Assembly (NCBI RefSeq): GCF_002018875.1
Contig: NZ_MVOL01000006.1
Location: forward strand, 62,001-126,000
Origin: Pseudomonas sp. MF4836
Lineage (GTDB): Bacteria; Pseudomonadota; Gammaproteobacteria; Pseudomonadales; Pseudomonadaceae
Reading direction: 5' to 3'
Length of the DNA: 64,000 nt
The notes under the pieces were generated by a model, which saw only the letters and a program-made list of their open reading frames with translations, was not told the origin of the DNA and did no database searches. Within the stretch, counting starts at the first letter, position 1, and every line of letters starts with the position of its first letter. This document shows, one piece after another, positions 45,062 to 55,414 of the stretch. A program made the position numbers and the translations under genes.

Positions 45062-46331
45062 GTGTCGGGTTCTCAAGAATCAGGATGGCGCGGAAGTCAT
45101 TGACGTTGGTGCGGGTCGGCTCGGTGACGATCAACGCGTCCAGCGCGGCGAAGTAGCCGTAACCGTTGTTGTTATCCAGCTCGTCGCTGGCGCTCAGGCC
45201 CAGGGCGGCGGCGCGGCTGTAGCTGTCGGGGGTCATGATGGCGCCGGCGTTGTCCTCCGAGCCGTCGATGCCGTCGGTGTCGCCGGCCAGGGCATAGATC
45301 CCGGGCAGGCCCTTGAGGCTGTCGGTCAGGCTCAGCAGGAACTCGGCGTTGCGCCCGCCGCGGCCGGTGCCGCGCACGGTGACCGTGGTTTCGCCACCCG
45401 ACAGAATCACGCAGGGCGCCGCCAGCGGCTGGCCATGCAGCAGGACCTGGCGGGCGATGCCGGCGTGGACCTTGGCCACCTCGCGGGATTCGCCTTCCAG
45501 GTCACCCAGGATCAGCGGGCTGAACCCGGCCTGGCGCGCCTTGACTGCGGCGGCCTCGAGGGACTGCTGGGGCCGGGCGATCAATTGGAAGTGGCTGCGG
45601 GCCAGGGCCGGATCACCGGGTTTGACGGTTTCCGATTCGGCGCTTTGCAGCCAGTTGCGCACGGTAGCGGGCACGTCGATGGCGTAGCGCTTGAGGATGG
45701 CCAGGGCTTCGGCCGAGGTGCTGGGGTCGGCCACCGTCGGGCCGGAGGCGATGACCGTGGCCAGGTCCCCGGGTACGTCGGAGATCGCGTAGGTGTACAC
45801 GCTGGCCGGCCAGCAGGCCTTGGCCAGGCGTCCGCCCTTGATCGCCGACAGGTGCTTGCGCACGCAATTCATCTCGCCGATGGTGGCGCCCGACTTGAGC
45901 AGCGCCTTGTTGATCGACTGCTTGTCGGCCAGGCTGATGCCGGCAGCGGGCAGGGCCAGCAAGGCCGAGCCACCGCCTGACAGGAGGAAGATCACCCGGT
46001 CCTGTTCCGACAGGTTGCTGACCAGCTCCAGGACCCGCTTGGCCACGGCCAGGCCGGCGGCGTCGGGGACCGGGTGGGCGGCTTCGACCACTTCGATTTT
46101 CTGGCACGGCGCGCCATGGCCATAGCGGGTCACCACCAGCCCGGACACTTCGCCCTGCCAGCAGCGTTCAACCACCTGGGCCATGGCGGCTGCGGCCTTG
46201 CCGGCGCCAATAACGATTACCCGGCCGCTGCGATCGCGGGGCAAGTGGGCTTCGAGCACGTGTTGCGGATGGGCGGCGTCGATGGCTGTGGCGAACAGCT
46301 CGCGCAGGAATTGTTGCGGATCGACCGACAT
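45051..46331 (-). CDS. ttuD: Glycerate 2-kinase (TtuD/GckA, MOFRL family)
   Basis: The 426-residue protein has the DUF4147/MOFRL architecture: an N-terminal Rossmann-like domain (VIVIGAGKAAAAMAQ, LLSGGGSALLALP) and a C-terminal MOFRL domain (VILSGGETTVTVRGTGRGGRNAEFLL, DTDGIDGSEDNAGA). It phosphorylates D-glycerate to 2-phosphoglycerate, which enolase then passes to pyruvate kinase. It overlaps pykF. The 121-base gap upstream to glxR holds a weak REP-like stretch near 46420-46445. Confidence 0.92.
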   Translation of the reverse strand: MSVDPQQFLRELFATAIDAAHPQHVLEAHLPRDRSGRVIVIGAGKAAAAMAQVVERCWQGEVSGLVVTRYGHGAPCQKIEVVEAAHPVPDAAGLAVAKRVLELVSNLSEQDRVIFLLSGGGSALLALPAAGISLADKQSINKALLKSGATIGEMNCVRKHLSAIKGGRLAKACWPASVYTYAISDVPGDLATVIASGPTVADPSTSAEALAILKRYAIDVPATVRNWLQSAESETVKPGDPALARSHFQLIARPQQSLEAAAVKARQAGFSPLILGDLEGESREVAKVHAGIARQVLLHGQPLAAPCVILSGGETTVTVRGTGRGGRNAEFLLSLTDSLKGLPGIYALAGDTDGIDGSEDNAGAIMTPDSYSRAAALGLSASDELDNNNGYGYFAALDALIVTEPTRTNVNDFRAILILENPTHDA

Positions 46332-46452
46332 GGCGGGCTCCCGGTGTTCTTGTTATGGGGGGCTTGAAACTGCCTGCTGGCGCGGACGCAGGCGGTGCCG
46401 GGGGGAACTGATGCACCCTCCGGCGGCCTGCGCTCGCGGCTACAGCCGAGGC

Positions 46453-47346
46453 TTATTGCGGGTCGCGAATCGAGAAGTTGGCCATGTGCTCCAGGCCCTT
46501 GATCAGCGCCGAGTGGTCCCAGTTGCTGCCACCGATGGCGGCGCACGTGCTGAACACCTGTTGGGCGTTGGCCGTGTTCGGCAGGTTGATGCCCAGCTCG
46601 CGTGCGCCGGCCAGGGCCAGGTTGAGGTCCTTCTGGTGCAGGTTGATACGGAAACCCGGGTCGAAGGTGCCCTTGATCATCCGCTCGCCATGGACCTCGA
46701 GGATCTTCGACGAAGCGAAGCCACCCATCAGCGCTTCACGCACCTTGGCCGGGTCGGCGCCGTTTTTCGCCGCGAACAGCAGGGCCTCGGCCACCGCCTG
46801 GATGTTCAGGGCGACGATGATCTGGTTGGCCACCTTGGCGGTCTGGCCGTCGCCGTTGCCACCGACCAGGGTGATGTTCTTGCCCATGCTCTGGAACAGC
46901 GGCAGGGCGCGTTCGAAGGCCTGGCTGTCACCGCCGACCATGATGCTCAGGGTCCCGGCCTTGGCTCCGACTTCACCACCGGACACCGGGGCATCCAGGT
47001 ACTGCGCGCCTTTCTCGTTGATCTGGGCGGCGAAGGCCTTGGTCGCGGTAGGCGAGATCGAGCTCATGTCGATCACGATCTTGCCTTTGCCGACACCGGC
47101 GGCGATCCCGTCGGCACGCAGCAGCACGTCTTCGACCTGCGGGGTGTCGGGCACCATGATGATGATGAACTCGGCTTCCTGGGCCACTTCCCTGGGGTTC
47201 GCCAGGGCGACCGCGCCCGCGGCGATCAGGTCGGCCGGTGCCTGGCCGTGATGCTCGGACAGGAACAGGCTGTGACCGGCCTTTTGCAGGTTCGAGGCCA
47301 TTGGGTGGCCCATGATGCCGGTGCCGATAAATCCGATTTTAGCCAT
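46453..47346 (-). CDS. glxR: Tartronate semialdehyde reductase
   Basis: The 297-residue protein belongs to the beta-hydroxyacid dehydrogenases. It has the NAD(P) motif GFIGTGIMGHPMA (residues 5-17), the substrate motif DAPVSGGEVGA and the catalytic Lys in GQTAKVANQ. It reduces tartronate semialdehyde (2-hydroxy-3-oxopropanoate), the product of Gcl, to D-glycerate. Its position between hyi and ttuD supports this exact function. Confidence 0.94.
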   Translation of the reverse strand: MAKIGFIGTGIMGHPMASNLQKAGHSLFLSEHHGQAPADLIAAGAVALANPREVAQEAEFIIIMVPDTPQVEDVLLRADGIAAGVGKGKIVIDMSSISPTATKAFAAQINEKGAQYLDAPVSGGEVGAKAGTLSIMVGGDSQAFERALPLFQSMGKNITLVGGNGDGQTAKVANQIIVALNIQAVAEALLFAAKNGADPAKVREALMGGFASSKILEVHGERMIKGTFDPGFRINLHQKDLNLALAGARELGINLPNTANAQQVFSTCAAIGGSNWDHSALIKGLEHMANFSIRDPQ

Positions 47347-47400
47347 GAAGAAATCCTCTTGTGGGGGCCGCTCGATAAGGGCCGGGGTAGGGCTGCCGGG

Positions 47401-48183
47401 TCAGATCGCGTTGTGGCTCTTGAGCCAGCCGAGACCGGCCTGGGTGGTGGTCAGCGGTTTGTATTCGCAGCCGACCCAGCCCTGATAACCGATGCGCTCC
47501 AGGTGTTCGAACAGGAAGCGGTAGTTGATTTCGCCGGTGCCCGGTTCGTTGCGCCCGGGGTTGTCGGCGAGCTGGATATGGTTGATGGCCGGCAGGTGGT
47601 TTTCCATGGTTCGGGCCAGGTCACCCTCCATGATTTGCATGTGGTAGATGTCGTATTGCAGGAACAGGTTGGCGCTGCCGACCTGCTCGCGAATGGCCAG
47701 GGCCTGGCGCGTGTTGTTCAGGTAGAAGCCCGGGATGTCACGGGTGTTGATGGCTTCCATCACCAGTTTGATGCCCACCGCCTGCAGCTTGTCGGCGGCG
47801 TACCTGAGGTTGGCGACCAGGGTTTTTTCCAGGGTGGCGTCATCGATGCCTTGTGGCCGAATACCGGCCAGGCAGTTGATCTGGGTGTTGCCCAGGACCT
47901 GGGCGTAGGCGATGGCCAGGTCGACCCCGCCGCGGAACTCCTCGACCCGATCCGGCAGGCAGGCGATGCCCCGCTCACCCTTGGCCCAGTCACCGGCCGG
48001 CAGGTTGAACAGCACTTGGGTCAGGCGGTTGGCATCCAGCTGGGCCTTGATTTCGGCGGAGCTGAACTCGTAGGGGAACAGGTATTCGACCCCGCTGAAT
48101 CCCGCCTCGGCGGCGGCCTTGAAGCGGGCAAGGAAATCCTGTTCGGTGAACAGCATGGACAGGTTGGCGGCAAAACGCGGCAT
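47401..48183 (-). CDS. hyi: Hydroxypyruvate isomerase
   Basis: The 260-residue TIM-barrel protein of the AP-endonuclease-2/xylose isomerase-like fold has FAANLSMLFTEQDFLARF, VMEAINTRDIPGF and LQYDIYHMQIMEGD, which carry metal-binding Glu, Asp and His. It interconverts hydroxypyruvate and tartronate semialdehyde. It lies directly between gcl and glxR. Confidence 0.93.
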   Translation of the reverse strand: MPRFAANLSMLFTEQDFLARFKAAAEAGFSGVEYLFPYEFSSAEIKAQLDANRLTQVLFNLPAGDWAKGERGIACLPDRVEEFRGGVDLAIAYAQVLGNTQINCLAGIRPQGIDDATLEKTLVANLRYAADKLQAVGIKLVMEAINTRDIPGFYLNNTRQALAIREQVGSANLFLQYDIYHMQIMEGDLARTMENHLPAINHIQLADNPGRNEPGTGEINYRFLFEHLERIGYQGWVGCEYKPLTTTQAGLGWLKSHNAI

Positions 48184-48250
48184 GGTGATCTCCGGTAAAA
48201 ATGAAGCGTTCCGGCAGTGGCTGCCTGAAGGTGCGCCCGCTTTTGCGGTT

Positions 48251-48277
48251 GATCGCAGCCTTCGGCAGCCGCTACAG
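48251..48277. repeat. REP element between gcl and hyi
   Basis: The core GATCGCAGCCTTCGGCAGCC followed by GCTACAGG is a textbook-style Pseudomonas REP, in the orientation opposite to the 50775 copy. It lies in the 100-base gap between gcl and hyi and can fold into a short hairpin. Confidence 0.65.
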
Positions 48278-48283
48278 GGCGGG

Positions 48284-50059
<1,776 letters not shown>

Positions 50060-50085
50060 GGTTTTGTGCCTCTTACGTTTTGTAA

Positions 50086-50095
50086 TTGTATACAA
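50086..50095. promoter_or_regulatory. Palindromic operator TTGTATACAA upstream of gcl
   Basis: A perfect 10-bp palindrome lies 27-36 bases upstream of the gcl ATG, overlapping the likely promoter/leader. An identical copy occurs at 50223. This type of AT-rich palindrome with a TGTATACA core is common for GntR-family repressors. In P. putida the gcl operon is repressed by the GntR protein GclR, which is not in this window. Confidence 0.65.
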
Positions 50096-50222
50096 GTGGC
50101 TTTGCGCAAAGTGTATTCACGGCGGACGGCGCAGGTCAATCCATTTTCTCAAGCGGCTGTGGCTTTCGTCGGAAGCCTTTAAATCAGCGTTTTTTGTCGC
50201 AGGCAGCGCTTTTCGATAATTA

Positions 50223-50232
50223 TTGTATACAA
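50223..50232. promoter_or_regulatory. Palindromic operator TTGTATACAA upstream of glcG-like gene
   Basis: This second identical palindrome is centred 137 bases from the first and 91-100 bases upstream of the divergent GlcG-like ATG. The flanks are AT-rich (ATAATTA on the left, AATA on the right). The pair suggests shared control, possibly with looping, of both transcripts. Confidence 0.65.
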
Positions 50233-50323
50233 AATAGATTGTCATTGTGTTCTATTTATCCCATTCGGCTTCGTACAACGAACGGCCCGACCGCTTTCCC
50301 ATAACAAAATAAGGACGGCACCC

Positions 50324-50764
50324 ATGAGCGCTTTAACCTTGAAAGTCGCAGTTAACCTGGCCAGCCAGGCCATCGCAGCGGGGCGCGCGATCAGCGCCGC
50401 GCCGCTGACCATCGCGGTGCTGGATGCCGGTGGGCACCTGGTGACGTTGCAACGGGAGGATGGGGCCAGCCTGCTGCGCCCGCAGATCGCCATTGGCAAG
50501 GCCTGGGGTGCGGTCGCCCTGGGCAAGGGCTCGCGTCTGCTGGCGCTGGACGCGCAACAGCGCCCGGCTTTTATCGCCGCGCTGAACAGCCTGGGGCAGG
50601 GCAGCGTGGTGCCGGCACCGGGCGGAGTGCTGATCCGTGATCGAGAGGGCAGGGTGCTGGGGGCTATCGGTATCAGCGGTGACACGTCGGACATCGACGA
50701 GCAGTGCGCCATCAACGCCATCGAAGCCCTGGACCTGACGGCGGACGCCGGTGTAAGCGCCTGA
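50324..50764 (+). CDS. GlcG/HbpS-family protein
   Basis: The 146-residue protein is a single GlcG/HbpS domain (PLTIAVLDAGGHLVTLQREDGASLLRPQIA, GSVVPAPGGVLIRDREGRVLGAIGISGDT). The family is linked to glycolate/glyoxylate operons and to heme or cobalamin-related binding, but its biochemical role is not settled. It is divergent from gcl and shares the palindrome-bearing control region. The start is ATG 50324. Confidence 0.85.
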   Translation: MSALTLKVAVNLASQAIAAGRAISAAPLTIAVLDAGGHLVTLQREDGASLLRPQIAIGKAWGAVALGKGSRLLALDAQQRPAFIAALNSLGQGSVVPAPGGVLIRDREGRVLGAIGISGDTSDIDEQCAINAIEALDLTADAGVSA

Positions 50765-50774
50765 CGCCGAACCG

Positions 50775-50884
50775 GTAGCCGCTGCCGAGCCCGCGAGGCT
50801 GCGCTGGCCCGATAGGGCAACGAGGCGTGTCAGGCAGAGGGATGTTGTCGCGCAGGGCCAGCGCAGCCTGGCGGCAGCGGCTAC
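50775..50884. repeat. Inverted REP pair (REPIN-like)
   Basis: One REP (50775-50807) begins GTAGCCGCTGCCG and contains AGGCTGCGCTGG; the inverted partner (50858-50884) reads CCAGCGCAGCCTGGCGGCAG and ends CGGCTAC. The two are about 50 bases apart and together could fold into a long hairpin. They lie between the convergent GlcG-like and TetR genes. Confidence 0.75.
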
Positions 50885-50897
50885 AGCGGTTGAGGTA

Positions 50898-51518
50898 TCA
50901 GCTCGACGCTGGCTGGTCGGGTTCGCAGCCTTTGAGCACCAGGCGGATGATGGTTTGCGCGGCGGCTTCGTAATCGGACTCGTCGAGCTTGGGCTTGCCG
51001 GTGACGACCGAGATCTGCCAATCGAAGTCGGCGTAGGTCTGGGTCGCGGCCCAGATGCTGAACATCAGGTGGTTGGGGTCGATGGCGGCGATCTGGCCAC
51101 GGTCGATCCAGGTCTGGATGCAGTCGATGTTGTGCCGCGCCTGGGCGTTGAGTTGTTCGGTTTGCTCGGCGCTCAGGTGCGGCGCGCCGTGCATGATCTC
51201 GCTGGCGAAGACTTTGGAAGCGAACGGCAGGTCGCGGGAGATGCGGATCTTGGAGCGGATATAACCGCTGAGCACTTCGCTGGGCACCCCGTCGGCATTG
51301 AACGGGGTCGAGGCCTGGAGAATCGGCTCGATGATGCTTTCTAGCACCTCGCGGTAGAGGTTTTCCTTGGACTTGAAGTAGTAGTAGACGTTGGGTTTGG
51401 GCAACCCGGCCTTGGCCGCGATATCGCTGGTTTTGGTCGCGGCGAAGCCCTTGTCGGCAAATTCTTCGCTGGCAGCACGCAGGATCAATTCTTTATTGCG
51501 CTCGCGGATGGTGCTCAT
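50898..51518 (-). CDS. TetR-family regulator (RutR-like)
   Basis: From ATG 51518 the protein has 206 residues with an N-terminal helix-turn-helix (FADKGFAATKTSDIAAKAGLPKPNVYYYFKSKENLY) and a TetR C-terminal ligand domain of the RutR type. RutR in E. coli controls pyrimidine/purine nitrogen metabolism. Here it sits beside the glyoxylate operon, which fits control of purine-derived glyoxylate, but its target is inferred only. A frame starting 39 bases earlier is less likely. Confidence 0.88.
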   Translation of the reverse strand: MSTIRERNKELILRAASEEFADKGFAATKTSDIAAKAGLPKPNVYYYFKSKENLYREVLESIIEPILQASTPFNADGVPSEVLSGYIRSKIRISRDLPFASKVFASEIMHGAPHLSAEQTEQLNAQARHNIDCIQTWIDRGQIAAIDPNHLMFSIWAATQTYADFDWQISVVTGKPKLDESDYEAAAQTIIRLVLKGCEPDQPASS

Positions 51519-51654
51519 AAATCCGGTAATTCCTTGCCTGGGGCGGCGGTTGCGCATGGTAGCACCGGCTTTGCGCGGGGCTCAAGAATGCCTCCCGGAG
51601 TGCTTCGCCGCACGGTATGCTGCGCGCCTTGATCACCGAATGGGACTTTGATTC

Positions 51655-52581
51655 ATGGCAGGAAGCAGTTTGTTGGTGCTGATCGACGATATCGCGGCAG
51701 TGCTCGACGATGTGGCGTTGATGACCAAAATGGCGGCCAAGAAAACCGCCGGCGTACTCGGCGATGACCTGGCGCTCAATGCCCAGCAAGTCTCCGGGGT
51801 TCGTGCCGAGCGTGAAGTGCCGGTGGTCTGGGCCGTGGCCAAGGGGTCGTTTCGCAACAAACTGATCCTGGTTCCGGCGGCGCTGGCCATCAGCGCGTTC
51901 GCCCCCTGGCTGGTGACCCCGCTGCTGATGCTCGGTGGCGCCTACCTGTGTTTCGAAGGCTTTGAAAAGCTCGCCCACACCTTCCTTCACAGCAAGGCTG
52001 ACGATCAGGCCGGGCATGAGCAGTTGCTGGAGGCGGTGGCCAACCCCGAAGTCGACCTGGTGGCCTTCGAGAAGGACAAGATCAAAGGTGCGGTGCGCAC
52101 CGATTTCATCCTGTCGGCGGAAATCATCGCCATCACCCTGGGCACTGTGGCCGATGCGCCGCTGATGCAGCAGGTGGTGGTGCTCTCGGGTATCGCGATT
52201 GTCATGACCGTGGGCGTTTATGGCCTGGTGGCGGGCATCGTCAAGCTCGATGACCTGGGGCTGTGGCTGACCCAGAAGCCGGGGCAGTTGGCGAAGAGTG
52301 TGGGTGGGGTGATCCTGCGCGCCGCACCGTACATGATGAAAAGCCTGTCGGTGATCGGCACGGCGGCGATGTTTATGGTCGGCGGCGGCATCCTCACCCA
52401 CGGCGTGCCCGCGGCGCACCACCTGATCGAGGGGCTAACCGGGCAAACCGCAGCCGTGATCGGCGGCTTCTCGGTGATCATGCCGACCCTGCTCAACGCA
52501 GTGGCCGGGATTATCGCCGGCGCCGTGGTGCTGGTGGGCGTGACCCTGTTCAGCAAGCTGTGGAAAGCTGTCAGGACCTGA
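51655..52581 (+). CDS. DUF808 (YedI-like) membrane protein
   Basis: The 308-residue protein begins with the DUF808 signature [35 protein letters not shown]. It has five to seven hydrophobic segments and [15 protein letters not shown]. The function is unknown. It is divergent from the TetR gene and ends in a strong terminator, so it appears monocistronic. Confidence 0.9.
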   Translation: MAGSSLLVLIDDIAAVLDDVALMTKMAAKKTAGVLGDDLALNAQQVSGVRAEREVPVVWAVAKGSFRNKLILVPAALAISAFAPWLVTPLLMLGGAYLCFEGFEKLAHTFLHSKADDQAGHEQLLEAVANPEVDLVAFEKDKIKGAVRTDFILSAEIIAITLGTVADAPLMQQVVVLSGIAIVMTVGVYGLVAGIVKLDDLGLWLTQKPGQLAKSVGGVILRAAPYMMKSLSVIGTAAMFMVGGGILTHGVPAAHHLIEGLTGQTAAVIGGFSVIMPTLLNAVAGIIAGAVVLVGVTLFSKLWKAVRT

Positions 52582-52604
52582 ACCCGGGCGCTGTCCCAAC
52601 CATG

Positions 52605-52642
52605 AAAAAAGGCCATTCGGAGTTCCCGGATGGCCTTTTTTT
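52605..52642. terminator. Bidirectional terminator after DUF808 gene
   Basis: AAAAAAGGCCATTCGG and CCGGATGGCCTTTTTTT form a stem with one G-T pair, and both flanks carry A/T runs. It separates the convergent DUF808 and MlaA-like genes. Confidence 0.9.
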
Positions 52643-52659
52643 GTAGCGCAGGAAGGGGG

Positions 52660-53448
52660 TTATTCGGCGATCTGCAACTTGCGCGACTCGGTGTAGACGT
52701 AGCGCACCTTCTCGTATTCGAACGGCGAGTTCAGTTGGCCGTAGCGGAAGCTGGTCTGGTAGCGCTTGTCGACGCCGCGCAGGACCCAGATCTCCGGATG
52801 GTTGCTGCTGACTTCCGAAACGTTGAGGAAGTTGATCGCCGATTCTGCGGTGAAGTCCACTGCCAGGCCGGCGGTGTCACGCAGGTTCGACGGACCGAAG
52901 ATCGGCAGCACGAAATAGGCGCCGCCCGGAACCCCGTAGAACCCCAGGGTCTGGCCGAAATCTTCGCTCTGGCGCGGCAGGCCCATGGCGGTTGCCGGGT
53001 CCCACAGGCCGGCGATACCGATGGTGGTGTTGAGCAACAGGCGCCCGGTGGTCTCCATGGAGCGGTGGCCCTTGAGCTGCAGCAGGCTGTTCATCAGGTT
53101 GGGCACATCGCCCAGGTTGTTGAAGAAGTTGCTGACGCCAGTGCGCAGGAAGCTGGGGGTGACGTAGCGGTAGCCGTCGACCACCGGCAGGAACACCCAT
53201 TGATCGAAGCGGTAGTTGAAGTGGTAGACCCGGCGGTTCCATGACTCCAGCGGGTCGTACACGTTCAGTGCGTTGAGGGTTGAGCGCTCGAATTCGCGCT
53301 GGTCCAGCCCGGCGTTGAACTTGAGTTTCTTCAACGGCTCGGTGAAGCCGTCCGAGTCAACCACGGTCGGCGCGTTGGCTTTGCTGTTGTCGGCTTGGGC
53401 ATAGCCTGCGCAGAGCAACGCAGCGATTAGCAGGAGATGTTTAGCCAC
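52660..53448 (-). CDS. mlaA: MlaA (VacJ)-family outer-membrane lipid asymmetry protein
   Basis: MlaA removes misplaced phospholipids from the outer leaflet and passes them to MlaC. The 262-residue protein has the family motifs YDPLESWNRRVYHFNYRFDQ, NFFNNLGDVPNLMNSLLQ, GRLLLNTTIGIAGLWDPA and YFVLPIFGPSNLRDTAGLAVD. GTG 53448 overlaps the upstream hydrolase gene and gives a signal peptide ending AQAD. No convincing lipobox is visible, unlike E. coli MlaA. An upstream in-frame start at 53511 lies inside the hydrolase. Confidence 0.9.
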   Translation of the reverse strand: MAKHLLLIAALLCAGYAQADNSKANAPTVVDSDGFTEPLKKLKFNAGLDQREFERSTLNALNVYDPLESWNRRVYHFNYRFDQWVFLPVVDGYRYVTPSFLRTGVSNFFNNLGDVPNLMNSLLQLKGHRSMETTGRLLLNTTIGIAGLWDPATAMGLPRQSEDFGQTLGFYGVPGGAYFVLPIFGPSNLRDTAGLAVDFTAESAINFLNVSEVSSNHPEIWVLRGVDKRYQTSFRYGQLNSPFEYEKVRYVYTESRKLQIAE

Positions 53449-54739
53449 GGAAGAACTCCAGCATGGCGTCGCTGTTGACGCGGTAGTTGAGATTGCCGCA
53501 ATGGCCGCCATGGGGGTAGACGGTCAGGCGGTCGCCGAAGGTGGTGCGCAGGAAACCCAGGTCGCCAGGGCCGAGGATCACGTCGTCGGCGTTATGCATC
53601 ACGGCGATTTTCGGGCTGTCGTGCAGGTAATCCTTGAGTGCATACAGGCTGACCTGGTCGATCAGTTGCAGCAGGCTGCCGCCGTCGGTGCGCGCGCGCC
53701 ACATGGGGATCACTTGTTCGGTCAGGTAGCAGTCGAAGTCGCACTGCAGGGCACGCTTGAGGAACGGCGTCAGGCTGGTGCCCTCGCTGATCGGGTATTT
53801 GGGCGGGGTGATCAGGCCGCGGCGGTTGATCAGGTCCGAGGTGAAGGCGATATCGGCCGCCGAGAAGCGGAACGAAGTGCCGATCAGCATCGCCATCTGT
53901 TCGTTGGTCAGGTGCTGTTTGGACTGCTGGAAGTCGTAGAGCAGCGCATCGTTGAGGTCGATGTAGCCTTTTTGCTGGAAGTAGCGGGTCAGTTTGTTCA
54001 ACACCAGTTCATAGAAGGTGGTGCTGTTGTTGATGCCTTTGACTTCGGTCTGCACCAGTTTGTCGAGGTTGCTGATCGAGGTGTACAGGTTGACCGGAGG
54101 GTTGAGCAGCAGGACCTTCTTGAAGTTGAAGCTGCGCCGGGTTTCATCCAGTTTGCTGACGAAGGCCGCATCCAGGGCGCCCAGGCTGTAACCGGTGAGG
54201 TAGTACTCGGTGATCGGCAGCTTGGGGTTCTGCGCGCGTACGGCCTGCATTACCCGGTACATATCCTCGGCATCTTCCTGGGTGACCCCAGGGGTGGCGA
54301 AGCGCGAGGCGGCGCTGATGAAGTCGAAGCTGGTGGGCGACGACAGCTGCACCACGTGATAGCCAGCCTTGTAGTAGAGCTTTTTCAGGTATTCGTTGAG
54401 GCTGCTGTCATAGCGCGCGCCGGTGCCGGCGATGAGGAAGATCAGCGGGGCGGCGTGATCCTGCTCGGCGATGCGGTAGGTCAGCTTCTTCACCGCCCAG
54501 AAGTTGTCCGGGAGGATGAACTCGCGCTCGGGGCGCAAGGTCAGGCTGCGGTCGGACTGGTTGATATCGTCGTTGGACGGCAGTTCCGGGCGCAGCTCCG
54601 GCGGGGTGGTGGCAATGGTCGCTTCGAACGGATTGGTCAAAGGATAGCCATAGCTGGCAGCGTCGATATCGACTGCCAGTGCGGACGCACTCAAGATAAG
54701 GCCGCCAAACAGGGCAGCGAAGCGCAAGGAACGGAGCAT
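53441..54739 (-). CDS. Secreted alpha/beta-hydrolase-fold protein
   Basis: The 432-residue protein has a signal peptide (to about 22). It has the nucleophile elbow GYSLG with Ser185, a late Asp in HNADDVI and His in PHGGHCG, a plausible full catalytic triad, and FLIAGTGARYDS as the oxyanion region. It looks like a periplasmic or outer-membrane esterase/lipase. The stop overlaps the MlaA-like start, implying a linked role in envelope lipids. The substrate is unknown. Confidence 0.75.
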   Translation of the reverse strand: MLRSLRFAALFGGLILSASALAVDIDAASYGYPLTNPFEATIATTPPELRPELPSNDDINQSDRSLTLRPEREFILPDNFWAVKKLTYRIAEQDHAAPLIFLIAGTGARYDSSLNEYLKKLYYKAGYHVVQLSSPTSFDFISAASRFATPGVTQEDAEDMYRVMQAVRAQNPKLPITEYYLTGYSLGALDAAFVSKLDETRRSFNFKKVLLLNPPVNLYTSISNLDKLVQTEVKGINNSTTFYELVLNKLTRYFQQKGYIDLNDALLYDFQQSKQHLTNEQMAMLIGTSFRFSAADIAFTSDLINRRGLITPPKYPISEGTSLTPFLKRALQCDFDCYLTEQVIPMWRARTDGGSLLQLIDQVSLYALKDYLHDSPKIAVMHNADDVILGPGDLGFLRTTFGDRLTVYPHGGHCGNLNYRVNSDAMLEFFRG

Positions 54740-54972
54740 GACTGAATCCCTTAGAGGAAGGTGCCGGGAGAGGTTCGCAGGCTATGACCACCGGGGTACT
54801 GCCGAAGTGCCATGGTTCGGCACAAATATCGGTCAAGACAGGCGGGATCGGGGGTAATAGTAGCCGGACGATACACTTTGCCGCTAATTGCTCACAGTTA
54901 TATGTGTAACAGGCTTGCTTACCGCTCTCGGGCGATTATGCTGGGCGCCGTTTTCGCTTATCGGAGTGCCTC

Positions 54973-55341
54973 ATGTCCCGTCTTCCCGTGGTTGTGCTGC
55001 TTATTGTCCTGCCCCTGTGGCTGGCCGCCAGTTATGGCCTGCGCTACGGCTTTATGGAAGATGCTCGGTGGGTGGGCGTCTGTGTCGATGAGGCGAGCCG
55101 CTGGGAGTGCCAGGCACGTTCCACTCTGGGCCTGTGGATTCACTTCAAGGTCATGGGCTGGGCGGCCCTGGTCTCGGCGCTGCTGGCGTTTGTGCTGCCG
55201 GGCCGCGGTGGCTGGGGCCTGGCGGTGGTGGCGCTGCTGTGCGGTTTGCCGGCGCTGGCGCTGTACAACACCACCCTGGCGGTGTTTGCCGTGGTGATCG
55301 CGGCCTTGCGCCTGGTCAGGGCGCCGCGCCAATCGGCCTGA
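54973..55341 (+). CDS. Small membrane protein of unknown function
   Basis: The 122-residue protein has an N-terminal hydrophobic segment, a short Cys-containing loop (VGVCVDEASRWECQ, two Cys that could pair in the periplasm) and two further hydrophobic helices with a basic C-terminus. I do not recognise the family. A strong terminator follows 17 bases after the stop. Confidence 0.7.
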   Translation: MSRLPVVVLLIVLPLWLAASYGLRYGFMEDARWVGVCVDEASRWECQARSTLGLWIHFKVMGWAALVSALLAFVLPGRGGWGLAVVALLCGLPALALYNTTLAVFAVVIAALRLVRAPRQSA

Positions 55342-55357
55342 TCAAGCGGGGCTCGAT

Positions 55358-55390
55358 AAAAAAGGGATGACTGTTGTCATCCCTTTTTTT
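55358..55390. terminator. Bidirectional terminator
   Basis: AAAAAAGGGATGAC and GTCATCCCTTTTTT form a perfect 14-bp stem with loop TGTT. It separates the small membrane protein from the convergent GH17 gene. Confidence 0.95.
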
Positions 55391-55414
55391 GTGCCCGTGA
55401 GGCCTGAATCGGGA

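Noticed and set aside
46183..48198. A 671-codon open frame on the + strand across ttuD, glxR and hyi
   Set aside because: It spans three real genes on the other strand and has no recognisable domain.
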